From contig CM067307.1 of assembly GCA_034231615.1 (NCBI GenBank), forward strand, positions 4,607,147 to 4,671,146: a DNA stretch of 64,000 nucleotides. The letters run 5' to 3'. Positions 30,841 through 42,640 of this stretch are shown in pieces. This DNA comes from Meghimatium bilineatum. Taxonomy: Eukaryota > Mollusca > Gastropoda > Stylommatophora > Philomycidae. The number at the start of each line of letters is the position of its first letter. The stretch's first letter is position 1. A program made the translations under genes and the position numbers. The notes below the pieces were generated by a model. That model did not search any database. It was not told where the DNA came from and was given only the letters and a program-made list of their open reading frames with translations.

Positions 30841-31559
30841 CTGAATCCTTCCAAACAAATGATGTTTGATAATGAACGCAGCAGAAGAAGAGAAGTCCCT
30901 TTATGCAATAATAATGTGAATGACAAATAGTGTTAATATTGTTCAGCAGCAAACTACATATGTCCAAAGCACGTACGTTTTTGCGTTGTTATTTCATCTT
31001 TGCGTCTGATTATCTGATTGTCCATTGCAATATTTCAGTGAGCAAAATGTTTTACTGGTGGTGCCCATCTCCTCTCCATTTATTTTTACATTTACAACTT
31101 AACTACTATTCCTAAGCTGTATAATAATATAACTATATGTTCTAGTTTATCTCCACCATACAGACAATAAATATGTTTTAAATGTAAACAATTTCAAGAA
31201 TCTGTGTAAGAATTTCAATATTAACTCGGTTAATTGGTACAGATATACTACACTATATCTGTGACTTATATATCTACTAGCTAAAAATCTTTCTATTAAA
31301 ATGCACTATATTTTAATTCAGTGGTTCTCAACCTTTGTCAAATCACTACCACAATCTAGAGAAGGAAAGAAGTGACCAGAAAACTCCAAAAAAAGTATTA
31401 TACATACATATATATATACAACAATACAGCAAAATCTTCCTCTTCTGTGTTCATTGTCAAACTCTTGATGTAGTCTAGAGAACTAGTGAACAGAGTTTGT
31501 TGTCTCATTGTTTACAGCTTGGCTATGATATCCGTGCCTTTCAACCCAATAAATTCCAT

Positions 31560-31860
31560 TTCAGCATGGTAATAGAACAATAATTCTACTAGATTTTGAG
31601 CAGGATATAGTTCAGAGAAAGAAGATGCATTGTGTGACTAGGATATAGTTCAGAGAAAGGAGATGCACTGTGTGACTAGGATATAGTTCAGAGAAAGAAG
31701 ATGCATTGTGTGACTAGGATATACTACAGAGAAAGGAGATGCACTGTGTGACTAGGATATAGTTCAGAGAAGGGAGATGCATTGTGTGACTAGGATATAG
31801 TTCAGAGAAGGGAGATGCATTGTGTTGACTGTTTTATTTGTGCCAATGGTCCAATACTTT
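31560..31860 (-). repeat. 38-bp array formed inside a dispersed repeat copy
   Basis: About six units of gactaggatatagttcagag + aaaggagatgcattgtgt. The unit equals the central part of the inverted '~150-bp' dispersed repeat, whose end (tttatttgtgccaatggtcc) closes the array on the right. Confidence 0.85.
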
Positions 31861-32034
31861 GGAATTTGATGGTGTAGGTCTACATATATATATTTCATGG
31901 AATTTGATTGTGTAAACAAATCATTGTGAAGGAAAGATGAAGTGATTTGTTACCCAAATTCAGTTTCTGTTCTGTCCCCTAATCCAGTACATAATTATAA
32001 TAAGCTCCCCTGCATGAAGGAAAGCAGACTCAGG

Positions 32035-32755
32035 AGAGGCAAATAGTGGATGGATCGCACCAAGGATACCGTTGAACAGATTTTGCTCTCATCTGCTAAC
32101 ATACCAATGACACAAATGTGATTTATACGGGCGGGTTCATCATTTGTCACCGGTGGTGCACATGGGCCTTTACTGCCAGATCACAAGGAAGAACAGTACA
32201 CAAAGCCAGTGGGGCTTTTACCACAGTAACACGCAGTCTAACTATGGAAGTGTTTGCCATAACGTAGGCACTAAGCTGGCTAGAATCACAAGCCTATTAC
32301 CATTCATGTATACTAAATGATTCAATATGATTCAGAAAGTCAAAACAGGTGATGTACGTAGGGGATTGGTTAAGTCATTAGAGCTAAAATGTAGACCTCA
32401 TAAAAATTCACAAAATGAACGAGCTGACCAATTAGCTAGCCTCACCACCATAACAGATGGTCAGCATATTGACAGAGCAGACATACTCGGTGCTCTCTTC
32501 GTGAGTCTGCACAATCAGAGCATTGTAGATACATGAGCATGAGTCAATATCGAGCATGCATGTTTGGGAGTGAGGATAGGCATGGCCTGTAGAGAACACC
32601 TAACAAAGATTTTAAAAATGAGCACCGAACCAACATAGAACCGGAACCATCAGCCATTATACCCTGAGGGATTTACTGAAGTGGAGATCTGAGCACCTAT
32701 GGACATGTCTGGTGTGCAAAAAAGATAATCAACATACCTAACCTAACATTCAGCT
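32035..32755 (+). mobile_element. I-type LINE RNase H and tail fragment
   Basis: Degenerate frames give VHKASGAFTTVTRSLTMEVFA (RNase H), KMNELTN-LASPP (the NERADQLAS motif decayed), NQHRTGTISHYT and WRSEHLWTCLVC. Same family as 6713-8424 and 19555-19930. Confidence 0.78.
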
Positions 32756-33404
32756 TCTGAAACAATCTCTGATCTACATTTTGGTTTATAATGTGACTAT
32801 GGATTGTTTCATTAAAACTACAAATACTCATATCACATGTTATGGGTTATAATTAACATTTATTGGTACCTATTTATCTTGTTTTAATGGTGATAATATT
32901 TAGAGACGACAGCTGTCTAAGACAGTTAACAGATTTTAATGAAAACGGAAACCTTTAAAAATATTAAAATTTAGCATATCGTTTTCTGACATCATAATCG
33001 GGATCGAGATTCGTGGGTTAGGAACCCCTGATCTAATTTAAATTAGTAATAACAGGACTAAAATAAGCCATGCATAACTACACTAATGTTCTTAATAATC
33101 TAATAGACTAATAGTAAAATACTGACTGGATAGTGGAAATTAACAAAACAGCGTGGCTTCTGCCTGTCACTGTGACACCACAGTGTCAATCAATAGAATA
33201 GCTAAATCAAAGGTTAGTTTAGATTAGAAGCCTTCTAATCTAAACTTTTAAAAAGGTGTCCACAAACAAATCACTTCCCCAAATACCAGTCAAGAAACCA
33301 TTAATATAAACAATACAACTAACAATGTTGCAATTTACTATGATAGCATTATGATTATAACAATAAACTTTTGTTAATTCGATCATTCAAACTTTGAAAC
33401 TTAC

Positions 33405-33607
33405 AAATGATTCTTGGGATTCCTTGGTCGAGGTAGAGCATAAAAGATCACAGCGAAACCGATTGTCAACACAAGCGTGTAATACACTGCTAGCTTGAAG
33501 CAATATTTAAATGCACCACTTATCTGATATAAAATAGGAATAAGAAGCAGAACAACTGCAAGAATGATTTGCCATGAACACAGTCCCTCACAAAAAGCCA
33601 TTTTCAA
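33405..33607 (-). CDS. Candidate first coding exon, 1-acylglycerol-3-phosphate acyltransferase-like
   Basis: The minus-strand ATG at 33607 opens a 68-codon frame with two hydrophobic segments (IILAVVLLLIPILYQIS and AVYYTLVLTIGFAVIFYA), the motif FKYCFK between them, and PRPRNPKN after. The N-terminus of animal AGPAT1/2 enzymes (lysophosphatidic acid acyltransferases of the ER, making phosphatidic acid) has this layout: hydrophobic start, [AF]KY.FK, a second membrane segment, R.RN..N. A perfect donor (gtaagt) follows at 33404, in phase 2. The catalytic NHxxxxD and EGTR motifs would be in later exons at lower coordinates, and I could not find them, so the gene may continue through a long intron, be truncated, or the match may be chance. 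Confidence 0.45.
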
Positions 33608-33973
33608 GTTATTTGATTTAGTATTTGGTGTGGTCTGTTTTCTATGGGGTTAAAGGTTAGGTCGAATTACACTCTTTTCGCTTATTATAACCTTTTCTCT
33701 ATTTCAAAAAGTGAAATGCATATGAAATCAACGAAATAATTTGATACTTGATCTTTTTTTTTATCATCATCATCGGCTGCCGCGGCAATTAACGAAAGCA
33801 ATCATTATCTCCTACTCTATGTTTCAAGAATATTTTATCAGGGTCGCTGTTGATTCTTTGTCATGCCACGATGTCAGAATATCTACCATGTCCTCACACT
33901 GTAGACCACTGTGTTTATCTTGCCTTCCATTTTGTCCGTTATAACTATGTTCTCCAGACCTCTCTGTCTCACA

Positions 33974-34190
33974 GTATCATCATCAAGTGTCATCGCAGCA
34001 GATAAGGTTGTATGCAACAGACCTCCACAACCCTCTTGCTCTTGTTTTGGTGGTGCACTCTGTTACATTGTAACCTGCCCATCTTGTGATGTTACACAAG
34101 ATGGTTACTCTCCCGCTTGTACCTCTTGCTCGCCTCCCGTCGACTATACCATCAAGTAATGTCTTCAACCAGGGTAAGAACTTCAAGCCC
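33974..34190 (-). mobile_element. RTE/CR1-like LINE 3' fragment
   Basis: The minus-strand frame WLKTLLDGIVDGRRARG.., NITRWAGYNVTECTTKTRARGLWRSVAYNLICCDDT matches the C-terminus of the element at 1924-2495. It ends with (tga)n at about 33977. Confidence 0.85.
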
Positions 34191-35236
34191 GGTATTAAGT
34201 TGTCCGTGGGCTTCGTTTACGCAATCCAATCTTCCAAGTATTGTTACCAATCCCTTCCCGGTTTAAGGTCTACGGAATTGTCACACTAGTAGGCTGCAAT
34301 TTGTCTAATGTTTGCTTTGGGAAATGTATAATCAAAATGACAAATGCAAAGTTCGGATCAGTCAAGATGAATGACGCAATCGGTAGAAGCAATAATCTGG
34401 AAACCGCAGAAAATCACAAACTAAGATCTAATAGCAGAATCAAAACAAAACATAATCAGCCTTCTTATGTGATTTTTTTTATTACTGCCGTGGTTTTCGT
34501 TGGTCACTGTTAATATACTTTGTGCAGCTGGATGTCGTCTGCCAAAGCCGACCAATGAAATTATCAGGAATAATCGACAAATAACCCACAAACATAAGCC
34601 AAGTCTTTTGACGTCATTTTTTAAATTATGTAGAAATTAGAATGTATGACTTAAAACGCTCGTAGGAAACATGAAGAGTTCGCAAAAAACGACTATCAGT
34701 GTTAGACGTGGACACTAACAACAAAAACCACACAAAATTTGTTGCAACAGAAATGACTTGTCTTCATAAAATTATCAGAGTAACAATAAGAGAATTATAA
34801 ATGAAAACATAAATTCCGGAGCACATCAGCAGACAACAAATTAAGTGGTTTTCACGTGCTTAAATGCTAACATCAGATAGCTTTCCGTAAAAAGTAATGC
34901 TGTACAGGCATGGATACAAAGCCATGGGCAGACTAAGAAAAAAATGGATTATAAAAATAAAGGTGTCCGTGAAAGCAAACATATATGAAGCAGACACAAA
35001 AAGGCCATCCCGAGAGAACTCTTCTAACCCTGACGCTGCAAAGCATAACTGGGTATAGAACAAAGATAAGAAAGAAAGAAATGTTTCATTATTGCCGTAC
35101 ATTTCATTGGTCACTATTTATATAGTTTGTGACTTCAACCAACAAAAATCACATACATTATAGTAAAGATGATGGCACATGGTTTGTTTGGATTCAGTCA
35201 GTAGGTCTTATACGCACATGGTCACGTATGAGGGTA
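34191..35236. other. Intergenic, no gene seen; direct repeat pair
   Basis: ttggtcactgttaatatact (about 34499) and ttggtcactatttatatagt (about 35108) are direct repeats about 605 bp apart, related to the foldback element family at 36862. No coding signal was recognised between them. Confidence 0.4.
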
Positions 35237-36306
35237 CATTGACTTTGCAGACACCTTGTATATTTGGATCAAATGTTACAACAGCAGAAAAACTGTCATC
35301 CAACAGTAGAAACTTGCTCACATGGTAATCAAGTTATGCTGCTAACATGGTAATCAAGTTTTGCTGCTCACATAGTAATCAAGTTTTTCTGCTTACATAG
35401 TAATCAAGTTTTTCTGCTCACATAATAATCAAGTTTTGCTGCTCACATAGTAATCAAGTTTTGATGCTCACATAGTAATGAAGTTTTGCTGCTCACATAG
35501 TAATCAAGTTTTGCTGCTCACTGGAAACACACAGAAAAGCACACGTTTTGTTGTGAATAAATTCTTGATAAAGGCCTTGTGGTCGAAACATCGACATGTT
35601 TGTGTTATTATGTGTGTTGTGACAGTGATTTAATGAAGCCAAACTGCATTTCCATATTCCAAGTTTCGCCGTTTGAATTTCAGTTTTGCTGAGTCGAGTA
35701 ATAATAGAGAAAAACACGCATACATGGACGTTTCGATCACAAGTCTTTATCAAAAACACATGACACAACTATCACAATATTGCACGGTCAATGTTCACAG
35801 CAATTCCCTTCATTATCATCAGCAGCAGTTATACTCTTCCAGATTTCCAACACATCTTCTCATTAGCTATATTATGTGATCATTGACAGTGCCATGCTTT
35901 GCTAGTCGTCAGTCCATGTCAGTGCCATACTAGGACAGTGCAATGCTTTGCTAGTCGTGTCATGTTGTGTTTTTGACAAACGACTTGTGGTCGAAACGTT
36001 GATCTATGTGTGGTTTTCTATACTATGTACTCGCTGCAGCAAAACTTAAATCCAACAGGCGAAACTTGGAATAGGGTTATGAAGTTTAGCTAATCACTAG
36101 AAACACATAATATCACAAAGTAGTCGATGTTTCTATCAAAAGGCCTTTATCAAGAATTTATTCGCAGGAAAAAAACGTGTGCTTTTCTGTGTGTTCCAGT
36201 GAATAGCAAAACTTGATTACCATGTTAGCAATTTTCTACTGTTCGATAGCAGTTTTTCTGCTGTTGTAAAATGTAACCCAAATATACAGTGTCTACAAAG
36301 TCAATG
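35237..36306. mobile_element. Long imperfect palindrome with four hammerhead-like motifs
   Basis: The outer ends cattgactttgcagacacc and (reversed) cattgactttgtagacact pair. Pairing continues inward through acaacagcagaaaaactg, acacagaaaagcacacgt, ttgataaaggcc, and ttccaagtttcgcc to a central spacer of about 170 bp (about 35770-35940). The motif tgataaaggccttgtggtcg + aaac and relatives occur at about 35564, 35735 (minus), 35975 and 36125 (minus). A 25-bp array (35325-35520) has grown inside the left arm only. No ORF was recognised. Confidence 0.7.
35325..35520 (+). repeat. 25-bp minisatellite inside the palindrome's left arm
   Basis: About eight units of cacatagtaatcaagttttg + ctgct. The right arm has one unit (caaaacttgattaccatg, about 36208). 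Confidence 0.93.
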
Positions 36307-36861
36307 CCAAGAGACAAATTGGTCAAGAAAGTTATGAGAAACGCAGGTCCCCCTCAGTTGTGACGTAGACATTACGATACAGTGTATTGCGAATGGTTAG
36401 AACGGTGAAAGCAGATTTTTACAATTGTCAATCAGTCTTGAACATTTGAATAACAGATTTTGGACTGTTTTCTGGTGGTGACTACATTCTATATAGTTTT
36501 ATACCGTGCTCCTCGAATAATCAGACTCGATACGTGCTTGAGAACCGGTACATATATCCACCAATATGAAACCCTAAAGTAATTTCGTCATTAACATCAA
36601 AATTTCGACATGTACATATCCTGTTCCAGGTGGGTTTTTTTTACAAAATAAATTATAATCCTTTGTATATAAAATTGTAGTTACTGTTCTAACTGCCCCT
36701 CTATTCTGTTTTAATTAAGAAAATTGTAATTTGTACCCGGTCTAAGTAACCGAGGGACATCCATCCTGGTACAACGTTCTCTTGCATTAATTAACCGGCA
36801 TATGGAGGGATAACCCGATATCGTTGGCTGCACAGAAGACCTGCAGAATTAATCAGAACCC
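36307..36861. other. Intergenic, no gene seen
   Basis: AT-rich. About 36500-36560 contains atacgtgcttgagaaccggt, similar to cathepsin intron 3 (about 10060), so it is probably old repeat. Nothing coding. Confidence 0.45.
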
Positions 36862-37060
36862 CATTCGTGACGTGTTTGATTATTGTTGGGATGTCGGTTT
36901 GTGACTATTTATATACTTGAAGTCGCTTTGGCTATTGTTGGCATGCGATTCCGAGTATGTAGATAGTGATCAATCGCAAGAGAAACAGTAATCAAATACG
37001 TCACGAGTGGAGGCCTATTTGATATTATGTTGGAAGGTCTTTATTGAAGAAGGTCATGGA
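36862..37060. mobile_element. Foldback MITE-like element
   Basis: The arms ccattcgtgacgtgtttgat and, reversed, ccactcgtgacgtatttgat pair over about 60 bp with mismatches (outer ends about 36863 and 37012). It is followed by atgttggaaggtctttattg, shared with the related copy at 8440-8612. Confidence 0.65.
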
Positions 37061-37374
37061 TAAGCAGAGCAGTATGCGCAATGACAAAGACGATCGTGCG
37101 TTGATGGGGACCGATTGGAGAGAATGGAATAGCAACAATGTGATATGTCATGCATGTTGTAAACATCGACCAAGGAAGTCTTGCGGGTGGGTTGCTGTCC
37201 GATTCTACAGAGGGTCAAAGTGACCCACAATCCATGCTATGATGTAATATAATTTCAGGCCTTAAAGGCGCAGATATCTCCGCTAAGCTGTCAACAATCA
37301 CACAGCTTATTACGTTCCACGCACTACATCGTGTTAACAAGAAAGAGTATGAGAATGATCGCAGAAGAATACAC

Positions 37375-37515
37375 CGTGAACAAAAGAAGACACAATTAAC
37401 AAAGGAATAAGACACAATTAACAAAGGAAGAAGACACCATTAACAAAGGAAGAAGACGCCATTAATAAAATAAGAAGACACCATTAACAAAGGAATAATA
37501 CACCATTAACAACAG
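37375..37515 (+). repeat. ~22-23-bp minisatellite
   Basis: About six units of aacaaaggaagaagacacca + tt, with agaataa variants. Confidence 0.9.
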
Positions 37516-38129
37516 CGTAAAATTCGTACTCCTTTGTGGATCTATCACCATCACAGCGTTGCATGTCCTACACTTATTGTGGCTGTATAATTCTTCTTCA
37601 TTCGGCTTTCTTCTTCTTTTTCTGAGTTAGATTTCAAATAATCAGCACGGATATATGTATGATTTGAAGCGCAGTTCGTGAAGTATATCATCCTGTTATT
37701 GTCAGCGACGATGCGTTATTTGCGTCTTTTACCCAGATTATCCGTCTTCTGATACATACAGCTGCCTCCTGGTCTTTGTCGTTTACTGATCCATGGTTCT
37801 CCAAATCTTCTTCTATTTTATCCACCCATCCTCTTCGCAATATACCTCTCGGACTTCTTCCTCACACTTTATTTGCTTTCTATTCTTCTTCTGTGTTTAG
37901 GATTCGAACCATTGTGATTATGTCTTGCCTGTGATTTTTCCGTTATTTCATAGTGTGTTATTTATCGTTTACTAATCGAGTTGTATGATGCCATCGTTAC
38001 CGGTGCTCCTATAGGCCAAGTATTTCCGACTTCAGCACTCGTACTTGCTAGGGCCATTGAATTCACATTGAGTGCCATAAAATTATCAATTTTTTCTGTC
38101 ATGATTGATCATATATTGAGTGTTCTGAA
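37516..38129. other. Intergenic, weak LINE-like words only
   Basis: The minus translation near 37680-37900 contains fragments like RRGWVDKIEEDLE and DQEAAVCIRR, common in degraded LINE tails. Not secure enough to call a family. Confidence 0.35.
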
Positions 38130-38660
38130 ACGTACATTTTCTACTGATATGATTGAATATATACGAGTGCTCCCAAAACATCAAATTCTTGCTATGATTG
38201 AATAAATACGAGTGCTCCCAAAACATCATGTTCTTGCTATAATTGAATAAATACGAGTGCTCACAAAACATCAAGTTCTTGCTATAATTGAATAAATACG
38301 AGTGCTCCCAAAACATCAAGTTCTTGCTATGATTGAATAAATACGAGTGCTCCCAAAACATCAAGTTCTTGCTATGATTGAATAAATACGAGTGCTCCCA
38401 AAACATCAAGTTCTTGCTATGATTGAATAAATACGAGTGCTCCCAAAACATCAAGTTCTTGCTATAATTGAATAAATACGAGTGCTCCCAAAACATCAAG
38501 TTCTTGCTATGATTGAATAAATACGAGTGCTCCCACAACATCAAATTCTTGCTATGAATGAATAAATACGAGTGCTCCCGCAATATCAAGTTCTTGCTAT
38601 GATTGAATAAATACGAGTACTCCAAAATATCAAGTTCTTGCTATGATTGAATAAATATGA
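38130..38660 (+). repeat. 45-bp minisatellite
   Basis: About eleven units of gattgaataaatacgagtgc + tcccaaaacatcaagttctt + gctat. Because 45 is a multiple of three, the minus strand shows a 179-codon repetitive ORF (EHSYLFNHSKNLMFW), which I regard as an artefact. Confidence 0.96.
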
Positions 38661-38689
38661 GCGCTAAAAATTTTTGGGATGAGTGAATA

Positions 38690-38845
38690 AAGTTATTGTG
38701 ATTATCAAATGAACACAAGTCTACAGTTGAATGTGGTGATTATCAAATGAACACAAGTCTAGTGTTGAATGTGGTGATTATCAAATGAACACAAGTCTAG
38801 TGTTGGATGTGGTGATTATCAAATGAACACAAGTCTGCGATTGAA
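38690..38845 (+). repeat. 38-bp minisatellite
   Basis: About four units of gtggtgattatcaaatgaac + acaagtctagtgttgaat. Confidence 0.93.
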
Positions 38846-39884
38846 GTAGCGAACAGGAATTTAATTTCTTGCCCTCACCCCCCCCCCCAACACAATTTTT
38901 GACATCGTTTCAAATCATGTTAACACTGCTCCCTTGAAAATGTGTCTCGTGCTTAAGGTTGATCTTTCTAATTACATCCCAAGACATTATCGGGTGCACA
39001 CAGTTATCAACCAAATGACCGTCTGACCACTAAGTCAATGATATCAACACTCACACAGTCCAGTAGCGAAATCTGTATACTTGGTACCCAAATCTATGAA
39101 CATGCACACGGCTTGTCATTGTGACTCAGAGTGATTAAAATGTGACTGACCATCTGATTTGCCATGTGATTGTCACAGTTCAAGACACGCCATCTTTCTT
39201 CAGGCACGAGTCATTATTGGTGCAAAGATTACTTGTCATGTCTATAGTTTTTTTTGTGTGTGTGGTAAATCAGGTAGATGCTATAAATACGTTATCACTC
39301 GCCGAAAATTCATTTCACCCTGTCCAGCTGAAATAGTAAGTACCAAAACTACTAACTTACATCCTCGGATAGAGCTATTGAATGTAGTATAAGTTACGCC
39401 GTCGCCAGCTGTATTGAATGTGGTATTGTTTGAGCTAATTTTATTATATTTTAATGTATTTTGGTTTTTCAAATTTGTGTGATCATTTTATTTTGTTAAC
39501 ACTTTTGGCGTACCACACTTTTAGAGCTAACAAATTGTGCAATATATTTGCGCTTTAATACTTCGCTTCGTCGTAATGTTAACAATACCAAGTAATAACT
39601 ATTATAATAATGCATTATTGTTACTGGTAACTTATAGGCCTATAACTAACAAATAGTAGTATATTAGTTAGGCATACCAGTAACAATAATACATGATGAT
39701 GGTTGTCATCGCTTCTTAGTTTTGTTACCGCTGCACTCTCCACACCGTGTTATAGCGTTGAGTTTCACATGTCTGAATTTTAATTGTTATATGGCCTGTT
39801 TGAAGCACACTTGTACTACCATGAAGTGTAAAATGTAATGTTCTGAATTTGTGTTTGCCAAGTTAATTGTTAGCTGAGATTGCT
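38846..39884. other. Intergenic, no gene seen
   Basis: AT-rich sequence with a poly-C run at 38878. No domain, RNA gene or long repeat was recognised on either strand. Confidence 0.5.
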
Positions 39885-40270
39885 CGACTCCCAAGTTATT
39901 GCTTGCTGAGGTCGCTCGGCTACCCAAGTTATTGTTACCTGAGATCGTTCGACTACTCAAGTTATTGCTAGCTGAGATCGCTCGGATACCCAAGTTATTG
40001 CTAGCTGAGATTGCTCGGCTCCCAAGTTATTGCTAGCTGAGATCGCTCGGCTACCCAAGCTATTGCTAGCTGAGATTGCTCGGCTCCCAAGTTATTGATA
40101 GCTGAAATCGCTCGGCTACCCAAGTTATTGCTAGCATAGATCGCTTGGCTATTCAAGTTATTGCTAGCTGAGATCGCTCGGCTACCCAAGTTATTGCTAG
40201 CTGAGATCGTTCGACTACCCAAACTATTGCTAGCTGAGATTGCTCGGCTACCCAAGTTATTTCTAGCTAA
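39885..40270 (+). repeat. 33-bp minisatellite (left part)
   Basis: About eleven units of gctagctgagatcgctcggc + tacccaagttatt, with a variant lacking the ta. The array is split by a LINE and its last unit reappears at 43706-43745. Confidence 0.95.
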
Positions 40271-40389
40271 ACCGGGGAGGAGCGGAGCCGGGCCCCTTGC
40301 CTCGAAAGGGCCCACCAAAGCGACCGGTGCCTCTGATAACCAGGAGGTCAGTGGAAAGCAGAGTAGTGCTACTGACCAAACCAAATGCC

Positions 40390-41035
40390 TCAGAGTTGCT
40401 CAGTGGAATGCGGAAAGAGTGCGACACAAAAAGCCTGAGCTACAGGAATTCCTGAGGAAAAACCAGATTGACATAATCTGCATACAAGAGACGCACCTAA
40501 AGGACACACCACATAGATTCTTTGTTCGAGGTTATGAGTCCTTCCGCCAAGATCGACTCAAAAGAGTCAAAGGAGGTATACTGACGTTAGTAAAAACATC
40601 AATACCAGCAGCAGAAGTTAAAAGATCCGGAGAAGGAGAACTGGAACATATAACAGTAAAATTGTTGCTACCTGGTGGAGAAATATAAATAACAAACTGC
40701 TACAGCCCTCCTGCCACCAAAATGGAACTTTGTAAACTAAAGATAGAGGAATCGAGTCACCTAATAGTGGGGGACTTCAATGGCCACTCACCAAGCTGGG
40801 GCTACGAGGATATGAATCAAAGGGCTGAAGAGATTGAAGACTGGATGATGGAAAATAAACTAATTCTAATAAACCAGCCAGATGATACACCAACATTCTA
40901 CTCCAGAGTCTGGAAAAAAACTAGCTCACCAGACCTTGCCATGGCAACAGATGACATAGATAGACACATTACAAGAACAGTAGAAAGTCAACCGGGAGCA
41001 AGTGACCATGTACCAGTCATCCTGCAAATCGCCAA
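40390..41035 (+). pseudogene. LINE endonuclease domain of the 40.3-43.7 kb element
   Basis: AP-endonuclease-like fold that nicks target DNA for target-primed reverse transcription. The visible motifs are QWNAE, QETHL, VGDFNGHSPSWG and SDHVP, the usual N, E, D..N and D-H catalytic positions. Only one stop codon (at 40686) interrupts it, in the stretch GEI-stop-ITNCYSPP. Confidence 0.88.
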
Positions 41036-41409
41036 GTCAGGAAGTACAGGACATCACAGCATGTCCCCAAGCTGGAACTTCAAAAACGCAAATTGGACCC
41101 TCTTCAGTGAACAAACAGACCAGCTTTGCCAGAATATCACCCTCACTAACAACATAAACCATAACATCTCACAAATAAACAAAGTGATACTACAATCCGC
41201 ACAGAAGGCAATCCCAAGGGGCAGACGAAGAGAATATAAGTCTTATTGGAGTGAGACTCTAGAAAAATTGCATAACGAGCTGAATGATGCAAGACATACA
41301 ATGGATCAAAACCCTACAGCAGAAAACACAATGAAATTAAACACACGTTCAATGAGCAGAAAAGAACAGAGATACAAAAGAGCTGGCATGAAAGACCAGC
41401 AGCCTAAAC

Positions 41410-42640
41410 ATGACAAAAGACACAAGTAAACTATGGAACCTTACAAGAACTCTAAATGAAGAAACAAAGAATTCACACTACAAGACTGTCATCGAAGAAG
41501 AGGGAAAATTCCACACAGGGAAAATGGCAGCAAACATTTTAGCTGACTTCTACAAGGAAGAAAGCACAACAACACTCTATCATACACGTATCAAAGAAGT
41601 CAAAAAAGAATTTAAAAGAAAACTGAAGAATCAAAATCCAGAGCCCTGCATGAAGACACCCTTCACAATCGCAGAACTAAATGGTGCCATAGGAAAACTA
41701 AAAACCAAAAAGGTCCCAGGAAAAGACGTCATAACCAATGATATGATCAGGAACCTAGGGCCAATCAGCAGAGACAAGTTCCTTACCATCTTCAACCAAT
41801 CATGGAAAACTAGTAAAATTCCAGACTTGTGGCGTGAAGCTGTCATCATCCCAATTGGGAAAAAAACAAAAAGGAAAAACAAGCAAGTCAAGCTACCGAC
41901 CAGTCAGCCTCTTGAGTTGCATAGGGAAAACAATGGAGAGAATGGTCAACTCTAGACTGATAAAATACCTAGAAGAAAACCAAAAGCTCACCAAGACACA
42001 GTCAGCCTATAGGAAAAATCGAAGCACTGAAGACCAGCTTACATACCTAGCACAAGAAATCGAAAATGCTTTCCAAAAGAAGGAAAAAGTGCTGGCTACT
42101 TTTATGGACTTAAGTAAGGCCTTCGATAAGGTGTGGAAAGAGGGAGTCCTCTTCAAGCTTCTCCAAAACAAAATTGAAGGCAGAATGTTTAGCTGGATAA
42201 AAGATTTCCTCTGCTACCGCACTGCAAGAGTGAAAGTAGATGGTAAACTAAGCAAACGTGTTACTCTGCAGCAAGGAGTACCTCAAGGAGGAGTGATCTC
42301 TTTTACCCTCTTCCTAGTATTCATCAATGATATGGGAGAGAAACTGTCACATCATATTTCAAAGGCTCTTCATGCAGATGACTTTGCTGCATGGAGTGCG
42401 GCAGGAAACCTATCCACTGCAAAAAACAGAATGCAGACAGCACTTGACACCTTAAGTGAATGGGCATCTGACTGGGGAGTCCAGATCAACCTCTCCAAAA
42501 CGGTGACAACCATCTTCTCACTTTCAAACCACCAAGAAAGAGCAAATCTTAAAATAAATGGAAGTGAGCTAGCACATGTGAAGAACCCTACATATCTAGG
42601 GGTCACACTAGGCAAGCGACTCACTGGAAACCACACCTAA
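41410..42640 (+). pseudogene. LINE reverse transcriptase domain of the 40.3-43.7 kb element
   Basis: The first part (41410-41880) holds KVPGKDVITNDMIRNL and WREAVIIPI, the fingers of non-LTR RTs. After a frame change near 41875 the palm follows: YRPVSLLSCIGK, DLSKAFDKVW, QGVPQGG and HADDFAAW (catalytic Asp pair; the usual Tyr or Phe before ADD is His). It ends YLGVTLGKRLT. Confidence 0.9.

Larger units (their letters stand above)
31320..33030. mobile_element. Possible hAT-like composite element
   Basis: The left end cagtggttctcaacc (31320) and the right end, read in reverse as caggggttcctaaccc (33028), are hAT-type termini. Flanking octamers ttttaatt and atctaatt agree at six of eight positions. 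The inside contains the 38-bp array and an I-type LINE fragment rather than a transposase. Termini could also belong to two separate elements. Confidence 0.4.

Noticed and set aside
30469-30930. Overlapping ORFs on both strands (SPDCI.. and GDAVWRME..)
   Set aside because: Products of the 20-bp array; multiple frames open simultaneously is the expected artefact.
38086-38625. 179-codon minus-strand ORF with repeated EHSYLFNHSKNLMFW
   Set aside because: It is the translation of the 45-bp minisatellite (45 is divisible by three). There is no start context, no splice logic and no non-repeat sequence.
40001-40384. Minus-strand ORF with RAISASNNLGSRA repeats
   Set aside because: 33-bp minisatellite translated in a repeating frame.
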